From Reticulitermes speratus (taxonomy: Eukaryota > Arthropoda > Insecta > Blattodea > Rhinotermitidae): a stretch of 64,000 nucleotides of DNA. Below are positions 23,692 to 34,616 of this stretch, piece by piece; position 1 is the stretch's first letter; each line of letters begins with the position of its first letter. The notes under the pieces are model-generated. The model worked only from the letters and a program-made list of their open reading frames with translations, had not been told where the DNA came from and searched no databases. A program made the position numbers and the translations under genes. The stretch covers positions 39,743,144-39,807,143 of the forward strand of contig JAJKFL010000013.1 in assembly GCA_021186555.1 (NCBI GenBank). The letters are read 5' to 3'.

Positions 23692-25684
23692 CTGTCATTA
23701 AAAAGACAAGCGAGCAAAGCCTGGAAAACTTTTAACAAACGATGCTCTTTCGGATAATCAGTCCTCGAAAGTTTATCGCTTAATTTCGTAGTGCGGTTTC
23801 GGCCGGGCCGTTGCAAGGACTACTGGTTTGTCTTCAGTTTGCTATATGGATATTCCATGTGTATTTTTCTTTTATTTTATAAGCGTCGCAACTTTGGGAT
23901 CGCCTTATTCTCCATTCAGTGTATCTTGTCTTGTGTCTAGCATGTTCTTTCCCCCTGAGCAAGGGAAGTAATAAAAGGAGAAGCTGAAGATAGATTTGAG
24001 CGGTTCATGAACAGAAAGAACTTTGTTACGGTAGTATGTAGATCGACATTAGTCCTGTTGGCACAGTGGCATAATATGACGCAACCAGACGTCATCGAAC
24101 TGTGATAAAGGTAGAATTCACTACTGTAAAATGTGACCGGACGATAGTACGAACATTTCTTTACTTTATAACATAGGCCTGCATGTCTTACGTATGTGAA
24201 TATCACATTATCCTTGCACTGTGTATACACGTATTGTTGGACGTTATGTCATGTACTTCGGTAGATATTTATTAAATTTGCGGTGAGTTGTCTTGCCTGT
24301 TCTTCCGTGGACAAGAAGGCAATAATTTTCTACGAAACTTTGGCATGTATGTGTCATACATCACAGTAGAACATTAGAGAAGACGGTACCTTTTGCAAAT
24401 GTGGGCTATTGTAATTTTATGCAACGTATTAGCGGAACAGCAACAAGCAGATTGTCAAGGCTAGTGACCTGCTTGGATATAAATCTTTCGGATGGAGAGT
24501 TCCTAGACTTCGGAAATAAAATAGGGTCTAATTAACCTACATTATTTTTGGATAAGCACTGAAGCCTGCGGTGTGGATAATTATTAAAAGATCTGTTTCA
24601 TTGCCGGCAATAAGGATTTTTATTGAAGACTTTCAGAAGCGTCTAAAATTAAGAGGCCCTAAATGGGGTGGCAGTCTTGTAATAAGCAAGCGTGTGTAAA
24701 GTTTTTTTTTTAAAAAAAAAAAGCAACATAGAATCTAAATAACTAACAACTAAACAGATCACAAACATGTTATATAACAAATACGTGCCAATTGTACTCA
24801 TATTATGCAAATAGAATATTATTACCACCTTTACAAAAAAAACCCGTCTTTCGTCCGTTTTCTGTGTCTAATTTATTTCCCAAATTTCCACCCTATTTAT
24901 GTAATATTATATCATCTATGCTTACGTCCTCGAAGGCTTGTCTATTACGTTCTGCTTCACCGACAAAAACCTTGTACTCATTGTGAGAAACGCCCTTCAA
25001 GGGTCTTAAAAATTGGTTACTAACATATTTAAAGATTGCGAAACATATTTCCTGGTGTGGCCAATTCATTATCTAGTAAGGTGTAAGTAATTTCTCTTCT
25101 GTAAGACAGTCTGTTCACTGGCTGGACGTGAGGGTAATTTAGCTGTGTTCTGTTGCCTTAATGGCGCCAGTGGTCAGGTGTTCCCCAGGCGTGGCTTGCG
25201 GACTGTGGCCACAGCACCACAGTGTGGCAGACCCCCGGAATGTGCCCGTCAAGACGGAGTTAAACTGACTACAACCCCTTGCAACACTTGTGGGAGAGAA
25301 GGCCCGCTCCACGACTCGTTTTCTTGTGTGGATTTATTGCTTATTGTGCAAGGCACAAGCTTGTGTGCTACACAATGTTGTCACCAGGCGTGCCGGTAGG
25401 GAAATTTATGCATAGGAGAGCAGAAGATTTAAAAATACATTTAAGAAACAAAAAACTCTGAATAGGTCGTTAGAAACTGGCCCTTATAAAGAACTTTATT
25501 TAGATATTTATACGAAAAAAGGTTGTAAATATTTTTATTTCAAAGTGTTGGTTTATATGATCCAGATTAACATGGAGTAATAGCAAATATATATGACTGT
25601 GCAATAGCGACGGCCGATGTGTTGAGTAAAGTCTGCAAAACACAGTATTTGTGATTAAGTGTATACAGATGTAAGTAATCTATG
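23692..25684. other. Mostly unique non-coding DNA
   Basis: A T-run/A-run palindrome lies at about 24701-24722. The 84-residue frame at 25145-25399 is in a GC-richer patch and contains several cysteines, but I recognise no domain. Confidence 0.4.
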
Positions 25685-25942
25685 TAGAGTGACTAGGCTA
25701 CAAGCTAGATGGTCTGGGGTTTGAATCCTGCAGGAGAAAGAATAATAGTTCTTCTTTAAAATGTCCAGACGGATTCTGGGACCTACATTGCATCCTATCC
25801 AGTGAGTACCAAGGACCCTTCCTCCGAGAAAATGGAGCCGGAGCGTCAGGCTGACTATTCACAACCGTCTAATGCCGAGGTTAAGAATGAGTGGAGCTAT
25901 ACTTCTACTCCCCATATACATTTAACGGCTTACATAGGGGCA
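25685..25942 (+). mobile_element. tRNA-derived SINE, family F3
   Basis: tRNA-like head GAGTGACTAGGCTACAAGC with B-box-like GGTTTGAATCC (25718-25728), then GGACCTACATTGCATCC, ACCAAGGACCC, CGAGGTTAAGAATGAGTGGA and GCTATACTTCTACTCC. The 75-residue frame at 25802-26029 lies in the body and is not a gene. Confidence 0.75.
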
Positions 25943-26666
25943 GCAAACAACGACATCTTTTATCCAGTGAAAGAAACTGATAAACGTGTTAAATTTCAAG
26001 GTTTGGTAATAAGTTGTATGTCCAGGTGAGAAGTTGTAAAAGTCACCATAGATTGGAGACAGTGTGTCAGAGTAAAGCAGAACGTGAAATGTCATGTTTT
26101 ATGTTAAAAATAATACTTGTAGGGCAAGTGAATTAGAGGCGTATTTCTATACATTAAAATAAAATATTGTTAATAATTTAAAATCTATGCTTCTTCAGAA
26201 CAAGCAGCCCTACTTAAAATTTTAGGCGAAGTTTAAATACACACAAAGCGAAATATGATCTACGAGTCTGTCGTAATAAAATGTTTGGTATAGAAAACCT
26301 TATGTACAGAACTGACGCACAGTGCCAGAAAAGTTCTATGCTTGACGGTAAGTGTTCATAATCAGTATTGAAGTCGATGCAAAAATTATCACCAGAAAAC
26401 AAAGAATATGTAGGAATGAAGACAGTTAAACTAGCATAATTATAGTGTTTAAATAATTGTTCATATTGCTACACCCAATGGAATTCATTGAAGATTTCTG
26501 ACAATATTTATTTATAGCTACGCTTTTCACAGGTGAGCCTTACATTTCGCGAAAAGAGGTTCTTATATTTGTACGACTGAGAAATCAAGTTCTGCTGGCC
26601 GTGTGACATTGAGTCATTGGATGCGTGGTTCCCCAAATTTCGAAGAAACGTGGACTGACTGAACAC
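25943..26666. other. Non-coding, no family recognised
   Basis: AT-rich sequence between a SINE and a decayed ribozyme-type motif. Confidence 0.45.
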
Positions 26667-26703
26667 CTGAAGATGATTGCACTACCTTCCTTCGAAACGT
26701 TGC
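26667..26703 (+). ncRNA. Decayed CTGAAGA...CGAAAC motif
   Basis: CTGAAGATGATTGC, then TTCGAAACGTTGCG. Both core blocks are present at the family spacing, but stem II does not pair convincingly and stem III is not palindromic. Treated as a relic. Confidence 0.3.
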
Positions 26704-26935
26704 GAAACACTCGCTTAAAGACTCGGCGTCACATCGTATAAGATCTGAATCTGGACCTTTCTTTAATCCACTTGTGCACAACAGCGGTTGCTGGGCAACT
26801 TAATATCACAGTTTCATTTTTTTTTTTTCAAAAATACAAACCCTATTTTACATGTGTATATTAGGGTTAAAGTTTAACCAAGTACATATAATAACAATAT
26901 TGTTACTTACAATTTTTCTATTGATATGGTGTATA

Positions 26936-27163
26936 AATGATTTATTTGTACCAACAAATGCACTAAGACAGTTTTTTTACTGTTTACTTTATTATTACGT
27001 TGCCCCAATACGCATTTCGGCAGTTATTCTGCCATCATCAGGGGTATTTTAAGGAGTTTTTACATAGACCAATTTTTGGTTACGTCGTATTGGGGCAACG
27101 TAATAATAAAGTAAACAGTGAAAAAAACTGTCTTAGTGCATTTGTTGGTACAAATAAATCAAT
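26936..27163. mobile_element. Foldback element with hammerhead-like core (C)
   Basis: Inverted arms 26936-27011 and 27086-27163 are almost identical, sharing CCAACAAATGCACTAAGAC, GTTTACTTTATTATTACG and TTGCCCCAATACG. The ribozyme-like core lies between them on the minus strand. TGCACGGTGAATATA follows the right arm at about 27173. Same modular order as element B. Confidence 0.9.
27008..27041 (-). ncRNA. Hammerhead-like ribozyme motif (copy 5)
   Basis: Minus strand: CTGATGA, T, 5-bp stem II GGCAG/CTGCC with loop AATAA, GAAA, stem III TGC/GTA, U16.1 and U17, then GGGG pairing with the CCC before the core. Stem II differs from copies 1, 4 and 6 yet is fully paired. Confidence 0.6.
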
Positions 27164-27571
27164 TATAAAAGATGCACGGTGAATATAAAGTGAAATGGTG
27201 TATAAAATTAATGAAAAGCTTTTGACAACAGTTTCTACTAAATATATTGTATAGTGGCTTATGGTAACTAATATTACATTTGTTTAAGTGCATTTCAAGG
27301 CAAAATCTCCTGTGTCCGAATATGGGGCAATCGAATAGTAGATGTTCTACTGTTTGTTCACCTCCACAAGTGCATTCAAATCCATTCTCTACTTTGATGT
27401 GAAATCTTCTGAAGTACGAACGAAATTTACCGTGGCCGAATGTAAATTGAGTTGTTATAAAATCAGGAAGGAATTGTGTACACTTTAAAAGGCTGTGTAC
27501 ATCTGGGAAGAAAAGAGTTTCATTGAACGTGGTCGTTGTGAACTCGAACTTTTCTGGAAAGGTATTTGGAT

Positions 27572-27573
<2 letters not shown>
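27163..27573 (-). pseudogene. LINE ORF2 C-terminal fragment (R1/Jockey-type)
   Basis: The minus strand is open without a stop from about 27573 down to a TGA near 27163. It contains FTFGHGKFRSYFRRF, then ECTCGGEQTVEHLLFDCPIF. The Gly-His-Gly...Tyr-Phe-Arg-Arg-Phe block followed by Cys-X-Cys...His...Cys is the typical C-terminal end of ORF2 proteins of R1/I/Jockey-type non-LTR retrotransposons. The reverse transcriptase domain is missing, and the upstream end stops at a TAA microsatellite (27574-27604). After CLEMHLNKCN the frame runs on through the outer edge of foldback C, so the original terminus is lost. No start codon exists before the final 42 codons, which is why it is easily missed. Confidence 0.75.
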
Positions 27574-27604
<31 letters not shown>

Positions 27605-28461
27605 TAGATTATAATTTTTCCGCAAACACAGCTGTTCTGATGATCTTAGTCTGAGTTCATTTTCTTTTTGCGCTCTGAAAGCGCACTAACAAATTCAAAA
27701 AATAAGTAAGACCTCCTTCGAAAAGTGTAAAGACAATTTAACAGAATAAACTAAATTGCTATGTGATCTAGAGGTAAAGATTCCGGAAAATCTGGAAAAG
27801 GTAATATCAACTGAAGCATACATTCTAATGGAGTTTGTTGTTGCCGTTTAAAAGAAAATTTTAAAATTAACAAATATCTAACAAACAAAAAATTCTCTGA
27901 TGAAACTAAATACTTATGTGTTGAAATAAACCTATAAGTATGAAGAAGAAATAAGCAATATAAAGGTGATGATGTATCAAAGATACCAACAATATACGAA
28001 GACTCTAAAAAGATTGTTACAAAACAGCTTAAGCAGACGCAGATATGCGAGTATATATTTTCCAATGTATAAAGCCTAAGTCGATTCCAATACTTATAAG
28101 CAACAGGCACCACAATAACACGTTAAGTGCCTCAGTACTAAGCCTACAACTAGAAAAGGTCCTGGGCCAATTTCCAACCACCGTGCGTTTTCACAATTTC
28201 TCCCATAAGGTACTTCGTAAAGTTAAATTCCCTCTCCTTGGATTTAAAATTGAACTTTTCCCAAGGGGTTTCCCCACCAAATTGTATAGTCAGTTTTTGT
28301 CTTCCCTATCCAATATTACATCCTGACCATCGTAGCCTATTAGATATTACAGTATCAACGATACTAGGTGACTAGTAACCTTGTGTAACGCAACTTCCGT
28401 ACTCTACAACCAGCCAAGAGCCGGATCAGAGATGAAGCTTTCAAATTAAAACCCAAGAAGC
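27605..28461. other. Non-coding; unassigned frame at 27751-28113 (minus)
   Basis: A 120-residue hydrophobic, cysteine-containing minus-strand frame has no family I recognise. AT-rich composition makes such hydrophobic frames common by chance. Confidence 0.35.
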
Positions 28462-28752
28462 GACCGTGCCATGGCTCAGGCGGTTAGTCGCCGGTCTCCC
28501 ACCGCAGAGGCACGGGTTCGATCCCGGGTCAGTCCATGTGGGATTTGTGGTGGATAAAGTGGCACTGGGACAGGTTTTTCCCGAACACTTCAGTTTCCTC
28601 TGTCTATTTCATTCCACCGGTGCTCTATTACTTGAAAAAATGAACAAACTGATCATCTTTCTCTTCATATTCATCTCAGGGTTGCACAATAAGCCTTAAG
28701 ACTGCGGTGCGTCCGTAGCATCTGCTGCGGTGCCCTTCTCCACAAAAAAAAA
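28462..28752 (+). mobile_element. tRNA-derived SINE, family F1, full length
   Basis: A-box-like TGGCTCAGGCGG (28472-28483) and B box GGTTCGATCC (28515-28524) form a tRNA-like head. The body follows with CCATGTGGGATTTGTGGTGG, GGCACTGGGACAGG and CTTCATATTCATCTCAGGG. The tail holds CCTTAAGACTGCGGTG, GTCCGTAGCATCTGCTGCGG and CCCTTCTCC before an A run (28744-28752). It serves as reference for the partial copies at 23506, 36384, 44906 and 48713. The 77-residue frame inside it is not a gene. Confidence 0.92.
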
Positions 28753-29240
28753 CAAGAATGTGATAATATCTAGCTTACTCGGGAGTATGGCACGATGACA
28801 GACGAGGACGAAGTAATGGGGAATGGTGATTGGAAGGCGAAAACAAAAGAAACACGGAGAAAACCTGATGAAGTAACACTTGTTTTCTTGAAATCTCTCA
28901 TGAATCACCCAGGAGAATACTGCAGGTTCCGAGGCGAAATACCAGCTTTTGACGGCGTGACCTTTGGCACGACCTCACGTCTTACGTGTTACGTTAATTG
29001 CCCACGATATAAATTTTCGCTGTTCTTCCGTTCAGTGGATTAGGATACTAAATTTTCGTAAGACAGACTGACGTGTTACATTCATTAGGCACTTCGAACT
29101 GTTAATAGCACTGATAAAAAAAATTGAGGCTTTTGTAAGTTTAGCTTAGGCAGTATAAGTGTGGCTGTTGTGCCGAAGGATTTAGTAAGATCAGGCTGGC
29201 CGTAGAACGGATGGACGGACGGACTAACAGATAGAGAGGC

Positions 29241-29272
<32 letters not shown>

Positions 29273-29991
29273 TCTACAGCCTGAGTAATGGGCGATCACG
29301 GAAATTGAATTGGTGTGGAGAAATGAGGCGAAGTGAGCTCCTTCTCTCTCACTTCTCATCTTATTGGCTTGGACCACTACCAGACGAGGCCCAAACTGCT
29401 ACTATTTTGCCTGATAACATTTGTTCCCAGCTACTACTTTTGCTAAGCCATGAAAAATTAATGTTATTATAATTTTGGTGTAAAATAACATGGACAATGT
29501 TAATTGTTAAAGGCATCAGTTTAGATACGCAATATGTAAGGGATTTCTGAAAGACATTAGACTCCACCGAATACTATTTAACCCTTTAAAATGCCCCCTG
29601 TTGCTATGCCACTTTTTTACAATAAAAATTACGCATATTGCCCACGCCGTGTACGGATGTGTTTTGTAATTATTCTCAGATTTCCATAAAGAGCATTAAT
29701 CAGTTAGTATTTGTGACGTAAAGGCAGAATATTTTATCTGACGTACGAAGTTGTTGTTTAAATATTCTTTAGATAAAATTTAGGCTTCAGATATTACTGG
29801 AGAACAGCAGTGTCAAGTTTGAGGTAAATTTGTTTTAATATTTTCGGCAGTAGCAATAAAAGGCACAGAAAGTTAATGACTGAACAGCATTGCCTACAGA
29901 TGAAGAGCTTAACAGTGAGGGGACGCATGTAAACGAATGCCCAGGGCTCTTGTCCTACTGGCGCTTAAAGAATGACTTTTTTCAGTCACTA
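28753..29991. other. Non-coding, with a CAGA microsatellite
   Basis: A CAGA/AGAC run occupies about 29239-29273. An 82-residue plus frame at 28795-29043 starts soon after the SINE tail and is not recognised. Confidence 0.45.
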
Positions 29992-30106
29992 TTTACATAC
30001 ACCAACTGGATGCACTTTATTTAAAAAACTGTATAGTTTTTTAAAACATATTTAAACAATTTTTAAAACCCGACATATGTTTCGGCTCCTATAGAGCCAT
30101 CTTCAG
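29992..30106 (-). mobile_element. Ribozyme-type retroelement fragment (D)
   Basis: On the minus strand a hammerhead-like core is followed by about 60 bases of A/T-rich sequence and then GTGCATCCAGTTGGTGTATG, which matches the downstream box of foldbacks A, B, C and E. No inverted partner was found, so this is a single-arm copy. Confidence 0.6.
30071..30106 (-). ncRNA. Hammerhead-like ribozyme motif (copy 6), best candidate
   Basis: Minus strand: CTGAAGA, T, 5-bp stem II GGCTC/GAGCC with loop TATAG, GAAA, palindromic stem III CAT/ATG, then U16.1 and C17. This creates the classic GUC cleavage triplet and is followed by GGG pairing with CCC before the core. Apart from the extra T it meets every core requirement of a minimal hammerhead. 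Confidence 0.65.
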
Positions 30107-33100
30107 GGGGTGTACCGTCGCTAAAACTGCATATACTAAAACGTCCCTTTCATTGGTTCACTCTTAGGCAAGGTTTTTCGCTTTTTCACTGCTTTGTATG
30201 CACAGACACTATTTGTTATACGTACTATAATAATATGTTACATAATAATAATATAATAATATAATAACATAATAATAAATTACAGAATAAAGTAAAATGA
30301 CTTTTTTGTTATGTGCCTTATTCTGTTCCCTGGTTTGTCTGCGAGTACTTTTCCTTTGATGCTGTTATTTGTACGAAATTATATATAACATTTGTTTCTG
30401 AAATACTTCTCCATATTAACAAGCAATTTCACAAGTAAGCGTAATGTAGAATCCGTTTCCTTTCTGTCAAATAGACCTACGAAGTCTTCCATTGTATTTT
30501 ATACACCTAAACAGCCTAAAGATTATCTGACACTTCGAAAGATTATTATAATATATTTTTAAAATTTTAAATACTTAAACATTCTTGTTTTGATATTAAT
30601 TTATTACATCGCCAAACGCATGTAACATAATTTACAGACAATCTGAAAGTAGGATGTTGTATATGAGTAGCTATTTTAAAATTACGAAATATATTTAAAC
30701 CGTAGTAGAATGCTTTAGTCAGATATGGATGTGGAAGAACAAAGTCAAAAACATAACACTTTAGGAAAAAATTATAAATAAGTCTAAGGAAATAATGCGG
30801 GGAAGTTACTGCCAGTAATAGCTGAAGTGGATAATGTACAGAGGAAGAGGAACAGACTGAAATCACAATAAGGCCAGCGGCAGGGGACGTTGTGGAATTA
30901 AGGAGGAATAGTGAAGCAACATAGAACGAAGAATCTGAAGCTGGTACTGACAATTATTTATGACCAAAGGATTACAAATTTGGTCATATTTTCAGAAAGG
31001 ATGAAATTAAATATAATCATAAAAAAATCGAAATTCATCAGTCGTATAGACTTATTACTAGGAGTGCCTTCTAGTGTTTGATGTTAATATTCAAATCCTA
31101 AGTATCTATGAAGACTAGGCGAGTAGTCCTTAAAACTTTATAGAATAAGATTAGCCTGAATATCACTTAAACATTCAGTTTCTACCGCGCAGGAAACACT
31201 CTCCTTCACTGTTACGAAAACCAGTCATTTAAATTATAGGCCTATTGGAAATTATCACTTTTTTTCTAAGACCCATAGAAAAAAAATAAAGATTCTTTTG
31301 GAAGAAAGTAGGATTTTAGTGTTAAAACTGTTGGTAAATGACGTAAACACTGCACTTTAAAGGGTTAACATGGACACTCAACCTTTTACTATAGTTCCGG
31401 TCCTCGAATAACAGATTATATTCCGCTCCGATTCCAAACGGCTCTCCGACTGACCCTTGCCTAACTTAATCTAATAAAGGCACAGTGAGAGAGAGAGAGA
31501 GACGAAGGGGAAAAAAGTTTTGAACATGGTACCGCGTCGCCGGCACATCAGAAGCTGCTGCTCCTAAATCAGCAAGGAAGCGTCTCATTTCGCTAATGGA
31601 AACCGTCCCAACAGACGGACAGACTACTCATCCTTGGCTTCCTGGAGTAACTACCACACGAATAACGAAAATGAGGAAAAGGAGAGACAAAGAAATCATT
31701 TCAACGTCGTCTTCCACAAACTTGGCTTGGGAAAGAAATATTTCAGCATCGATTTAGAGAATGAAAAAAATGCAACAGCCGCTTATTGTGCAAGATTTAA
31801 ATAGCTCTGGAATATCGCAGTATCAGATGGTGTTCTGGACTAAATACTTGCTGTATTAGACTTCTCATTAAGAGTTGTAGTTGAAAGTTATTTTTATTTG
31901 ACTTGCATACCGTCAAGGAAATAAAGACACAGGAAAAATATGCAAAAAAAACAGAAAGCCAGAGAGGCAGGAAGCAAGGAAAAATGGAGGACATAAATAT
32001 GATTTAATATAATATAATGCAATATAATATATAATGTAATGAAGGAATGAAGAGTCAAGAATACTTTTTTGTTTGATTAGCCTCCTATATGTTAAAGGAT
32101 ACATTTATAAGCCTTCAATAACTTACCGTGTTCATTATAGTCAAAGAGCGGGCCAATCAATATCATATTCTCTAGGAGATAGTATTCAGAAGAGATAACA
32201 AATTTAACAAATGTTTAAGCTTAATTATAAGGCTTACGTTCTTTGGTCTAATATTGCAGATAAAAATGTCGATCTAATTACATTTCGCTGCGATACCGTA
32301 GACAGGATTGCGACCAATTACTGCCGGAGAGACAGCCAAGAAGGGACACACAAAATAGCTTTCGATTTTATCACTTGACCCTGCGGTCTCTTGCCGAAGT
32401 GTGTGAGGATAACAAGACGATTCCTTACGGCACGCAGTGTCCCATTTTCTGTTTCACTCAGGATGCTGTAACACGGATGGCTGTAGCTGTACAGCTGGTC
32501 CAAATAAAACAGTGGTTAGAACCAGAACTTACCATCTGTGCTTAAGTCTGATATCTAAGCAATTCTAACAAGATGTGCAGAAATCATGAAACATTTTCAA
32601 TCTAGGAAATACTTGAAGCAAAGTCAAGAATATCCGGAACCGGAAGAGACAATACAATGTAGGTGAGGAATGTGGCAAACTAGGAAGTACAAAGTGTGTT
32701 ACTTTCCTGATATTATGAATGCGGAAATACTGGAACCGAAGAAGGGAAGAAATGTCGCACGTGAGGTGGATATTGGAAGTGTGAATGTGTAAATGTTTGC
32801 TAATTAAGGGCTCAAATAGATTAATTATATGAGCGCGTAGATATAGAGGGAAGACGACTTTAAAATATGTCTTAGAGAAATGGCATTTGAATGTACGAAG
32901 GGTTAATGCAATCGAAGATATTTTGTGCGATTTTGCACGAATTAAATAAAATGAGCGGCTATTTGGGGGTTTGTCCCGTACGTCAGTATGTTTCTGTAGC
33001 ACTCTTATGTACGGAATTATTCAATGGATTTCGGTTAAATTTGGTACTGCATGTGCCGTGAAATTCAATTTTCTTTCATATCTCTTATAATAACAACAAG

Positions 33101-33133
33101 TCTAACATTACAGAATTATTAAATTTTATATTG
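30107..33133. other. Long non-coding stretch, mostly unique
   Basis: Contains an ATA/ATAAT-rich patch at about 30228-30290, a GA run near 31488-31503 and several minus-strand frames (30567-30953 and 32565-33002 are the longest, at 128 and 145 residues). None shows a domain, and base composition across them is unremarkable. Confidence 0.4.
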
Positions 33134-33198
33134 CTGTCACCGTGCATTTTATATTACTGTCACCGTGCATTTTATATTACTGTCACCGTGCATTTTCA
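33134..33198 (+). repeat. 23-bp tandem triplication of the CACCGTGCAT box
   Basis: CTGTCACCGTGCATTTTATA repeats at 33134, 33157 and 33180. CACCGTGCAT is the outer conserved box of the ribozyme foldback family, here present three times at the border of element E. Confidence 0.85.
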
Positions 33199-33362
33199 CT
33201 AATTTCAATTTATTTTACACCAACTAATGCACACGTAAAACCACTTTTTTTGTAGCTTTTATTGTAAAATGTACCCCTACACGTGTTTCGATCCTCGGAT
33301 CATCGTCAGGGTTTTTTTTTTAAAAAACCCCAACGTGTGCGTTAGTTGGTGTAAAATAAATT
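33199..33362. mobile_element. Foldback element with hammerhead-like core (E)
   Basis: The left arm has ACACCAACTAATGCACACG and AAAACCACTTTTTT, and the right end has CGTGTGCGTTAGTTGGTGTA in inverse (about 33337-33358). The middle of the right arm is deleted: the T-run/A-run joint at about 33311-33326 leads directly from the core to the outer box. Confidence 0.8.
33278..33309 (-). ncRNA. Hammerhead-like ribozyme motif (copy 7)
   Basis: Minus strand: CTGACGA, T, stem II GATC/GATC with loop CGAG, GAAA, stem III CAC/GTG, U16.1 and A17, then GGGG. It matches copy 3 except for two bases in the stem II loop. Stem I is reduced by the neighbouring T/A-run deletion joint. Confidence 0.5.
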
Positions 33363-33835
33363 AAATTATAGAATTATTATTTTAAGAATTGGCTTATAAC
33401 ACAAAAATTGTACTTAAAATATATTCTTTGTTAATGTCCATAATTTTGTTTAATACAGTCTTCAGTACGATGTACGTTATCGAATTGAATAACAATGAAA
33501 CGTATTCCTGACTGAATAACTTAAGAACAGTTAAAGGCATGGACAGCATTAGTACTTAACGGAACATTTCACTGGCCGTAATTTGCTTTTCTTTCTGTCG
33601 TTGGAGGAAAGGCTTGTGTAGGAACGGTGCAAGTTACCTTCCCTGTAACGCTTTTGATACGTATACGAGAGGCTCCCAGTTGGGTCCCTGTCTGGACACT
33701 TGACTACCTAATTAAGATTTGTCACCTTTTTCTCAGTCACTCCTGCACCTTAAATTAAGCTCCGTCTGTGTTCCTCCGCATCCTTTCAAACACATTATTC
33801 ATTTTATATTATTTTCACCTTTCATTTTTACAGTT
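33363..33835. other. Non-coding
   Basis: AT-rich sequence between two ribozyme foldbacks; no feature identified. Confidence 0.45.
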
Positions 33836-34027
33836 CACAAATTATACACCAACGAAATGCACTCTTTTGACTTTATATTCTTTAGCAGACAAAAAAATTG
33901 GATGTGAAGTGAATGTAGTTTAAGAGCCCCCTGATGATGGCTTTGTAAAGGCCGAAACATGTGTTGGAGTTGAAGAATAAAGAATATAAAGTGAAAATAG
34001 TGCATTTCGTTGGTGTATAATTTGTGA
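33836..34027. mobile_element. Foldback element with hammerhead-like core (F)
   Basis: Inverted arms 33836-33884 and 33978-34027 share ATTATACACCAACGAAATGC and CTTTATATTCTTTA. The ribozyme-like core lies on the plus strand between them. The right side repeats the family order: core, about 40 bases, then the GTGCATTTCGTTGGTGTA box. Confidence 0.85.
33931..33964 (+). ncRNA. Hammerhead-like ribozyme motif (copy 8)
   Basis: CTGATGA, T, stem II GGCTTT/AAAGGCC with one bulged base, GAAA, stem III CA/TG and U16.1. The following base is G, not the A/C/U expected at the cleavage site, so cleavage would probably be poor. Confidence 0.4.
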
Positions 34028-34280
34028 TATTATTTATTATCATCCACGCATTTGACGCTATGATAATTACCAGTGTTACTGCCGCCTGTTCAGAACAGAG
34101 TTGGTGCAAGTAGAAGTATTAGAAGTAGTGATCAGTACACTGAAGAGGTAGTAGTACTTTCGCCCGAAGCTTTTTTGTATACCTTACGTATTTTAACGTT
34201 CCTTGAGACAAAAGTTGGGCTGGGACAGCGTAGTCGGTATAGGGATTCGCTACGGGCTGGACGGTTCGAAGATCGGGGCA
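34028..34280. other. Non-coding
   Basis: Short stretch between foldback F and a SINE. The frames here are extensions of SINE shadows. Confidence 0.4.
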
Positions 34281-34616
34281 GATCCCGGTAGCCTTGCGGT
34301 CCAAGGCGTAGGTCTCCGGCCGCTCGATTGTCGGTATCGCGGGGTCGAATCCCGCTGAGAGCATGGACGTTGGTCTCTTGTGTTTTTTGTGTGTTGTGTA
34401 GGTAGTGGTCCTCTGCGGTGAGATTGTCCGCACCCTTTCCGACCGCTTCTGGGGCCCACCCAGTCTCCTGTACAATGAGCTCTGGGTCTCTTTCCCGGGA
34501 GTAAAGCGGCCGGGTCGTAGCGTTGACCACCTACCCCCGTATAGCACTGAGGTTAAAGAAACAGTAGAGCTATACCTCTAATCTCCCTCTAGGCCTTCAT
34601 GACCTCTATACGGTGA
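34281..34616 (+). mobile_element. Chimeric SINE: F2 head joined to F3 body
   Basis: The first part is F2: CCAAGGCGTAGGTCTCCGGC, B-box-like GGTCGAATCC (34343-34352), GAGCATGGACG and GTCTCTTGTG. From about 34440 it follows F3: GGGGCCCACCCAGTCTCCTG, TTCCCGGGAGTAAAG, ACTGAGGTTAAAGAAAC and AGAGCTATACCTCTA. Three open minus-strand frames of up to 142 residues (34119-34547) are antisense shadows of the GC-rich SINE. Confidence 0.75.

Noticed and set aside
27751..28113. 120-residue hydrophobic minus-strand frame, considered as a chemoreceptor fragment
   Set aside because: No receptor signature or splice boundary was found; hydrophobic frames are frequent in AT-rich DNA.
28466..28540. A true tRNA gene at the F1 head
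   Set aside because: A and B boxes are present, but the acceptor stem does not close and the sequence continues into the SINE body and A tail.
32565..33002. 145-residue minus-strand frame
   Set aside because: No recognised motif, AT-rich context, no splice or regulatory context; length is within chance for this window.
34119..34547. Minus-strand frames of 142, 132 and 69 residues
   Set aside because: They are antisense to a GC-rich chimeric SINE; SINE heads commonly give such long frames.
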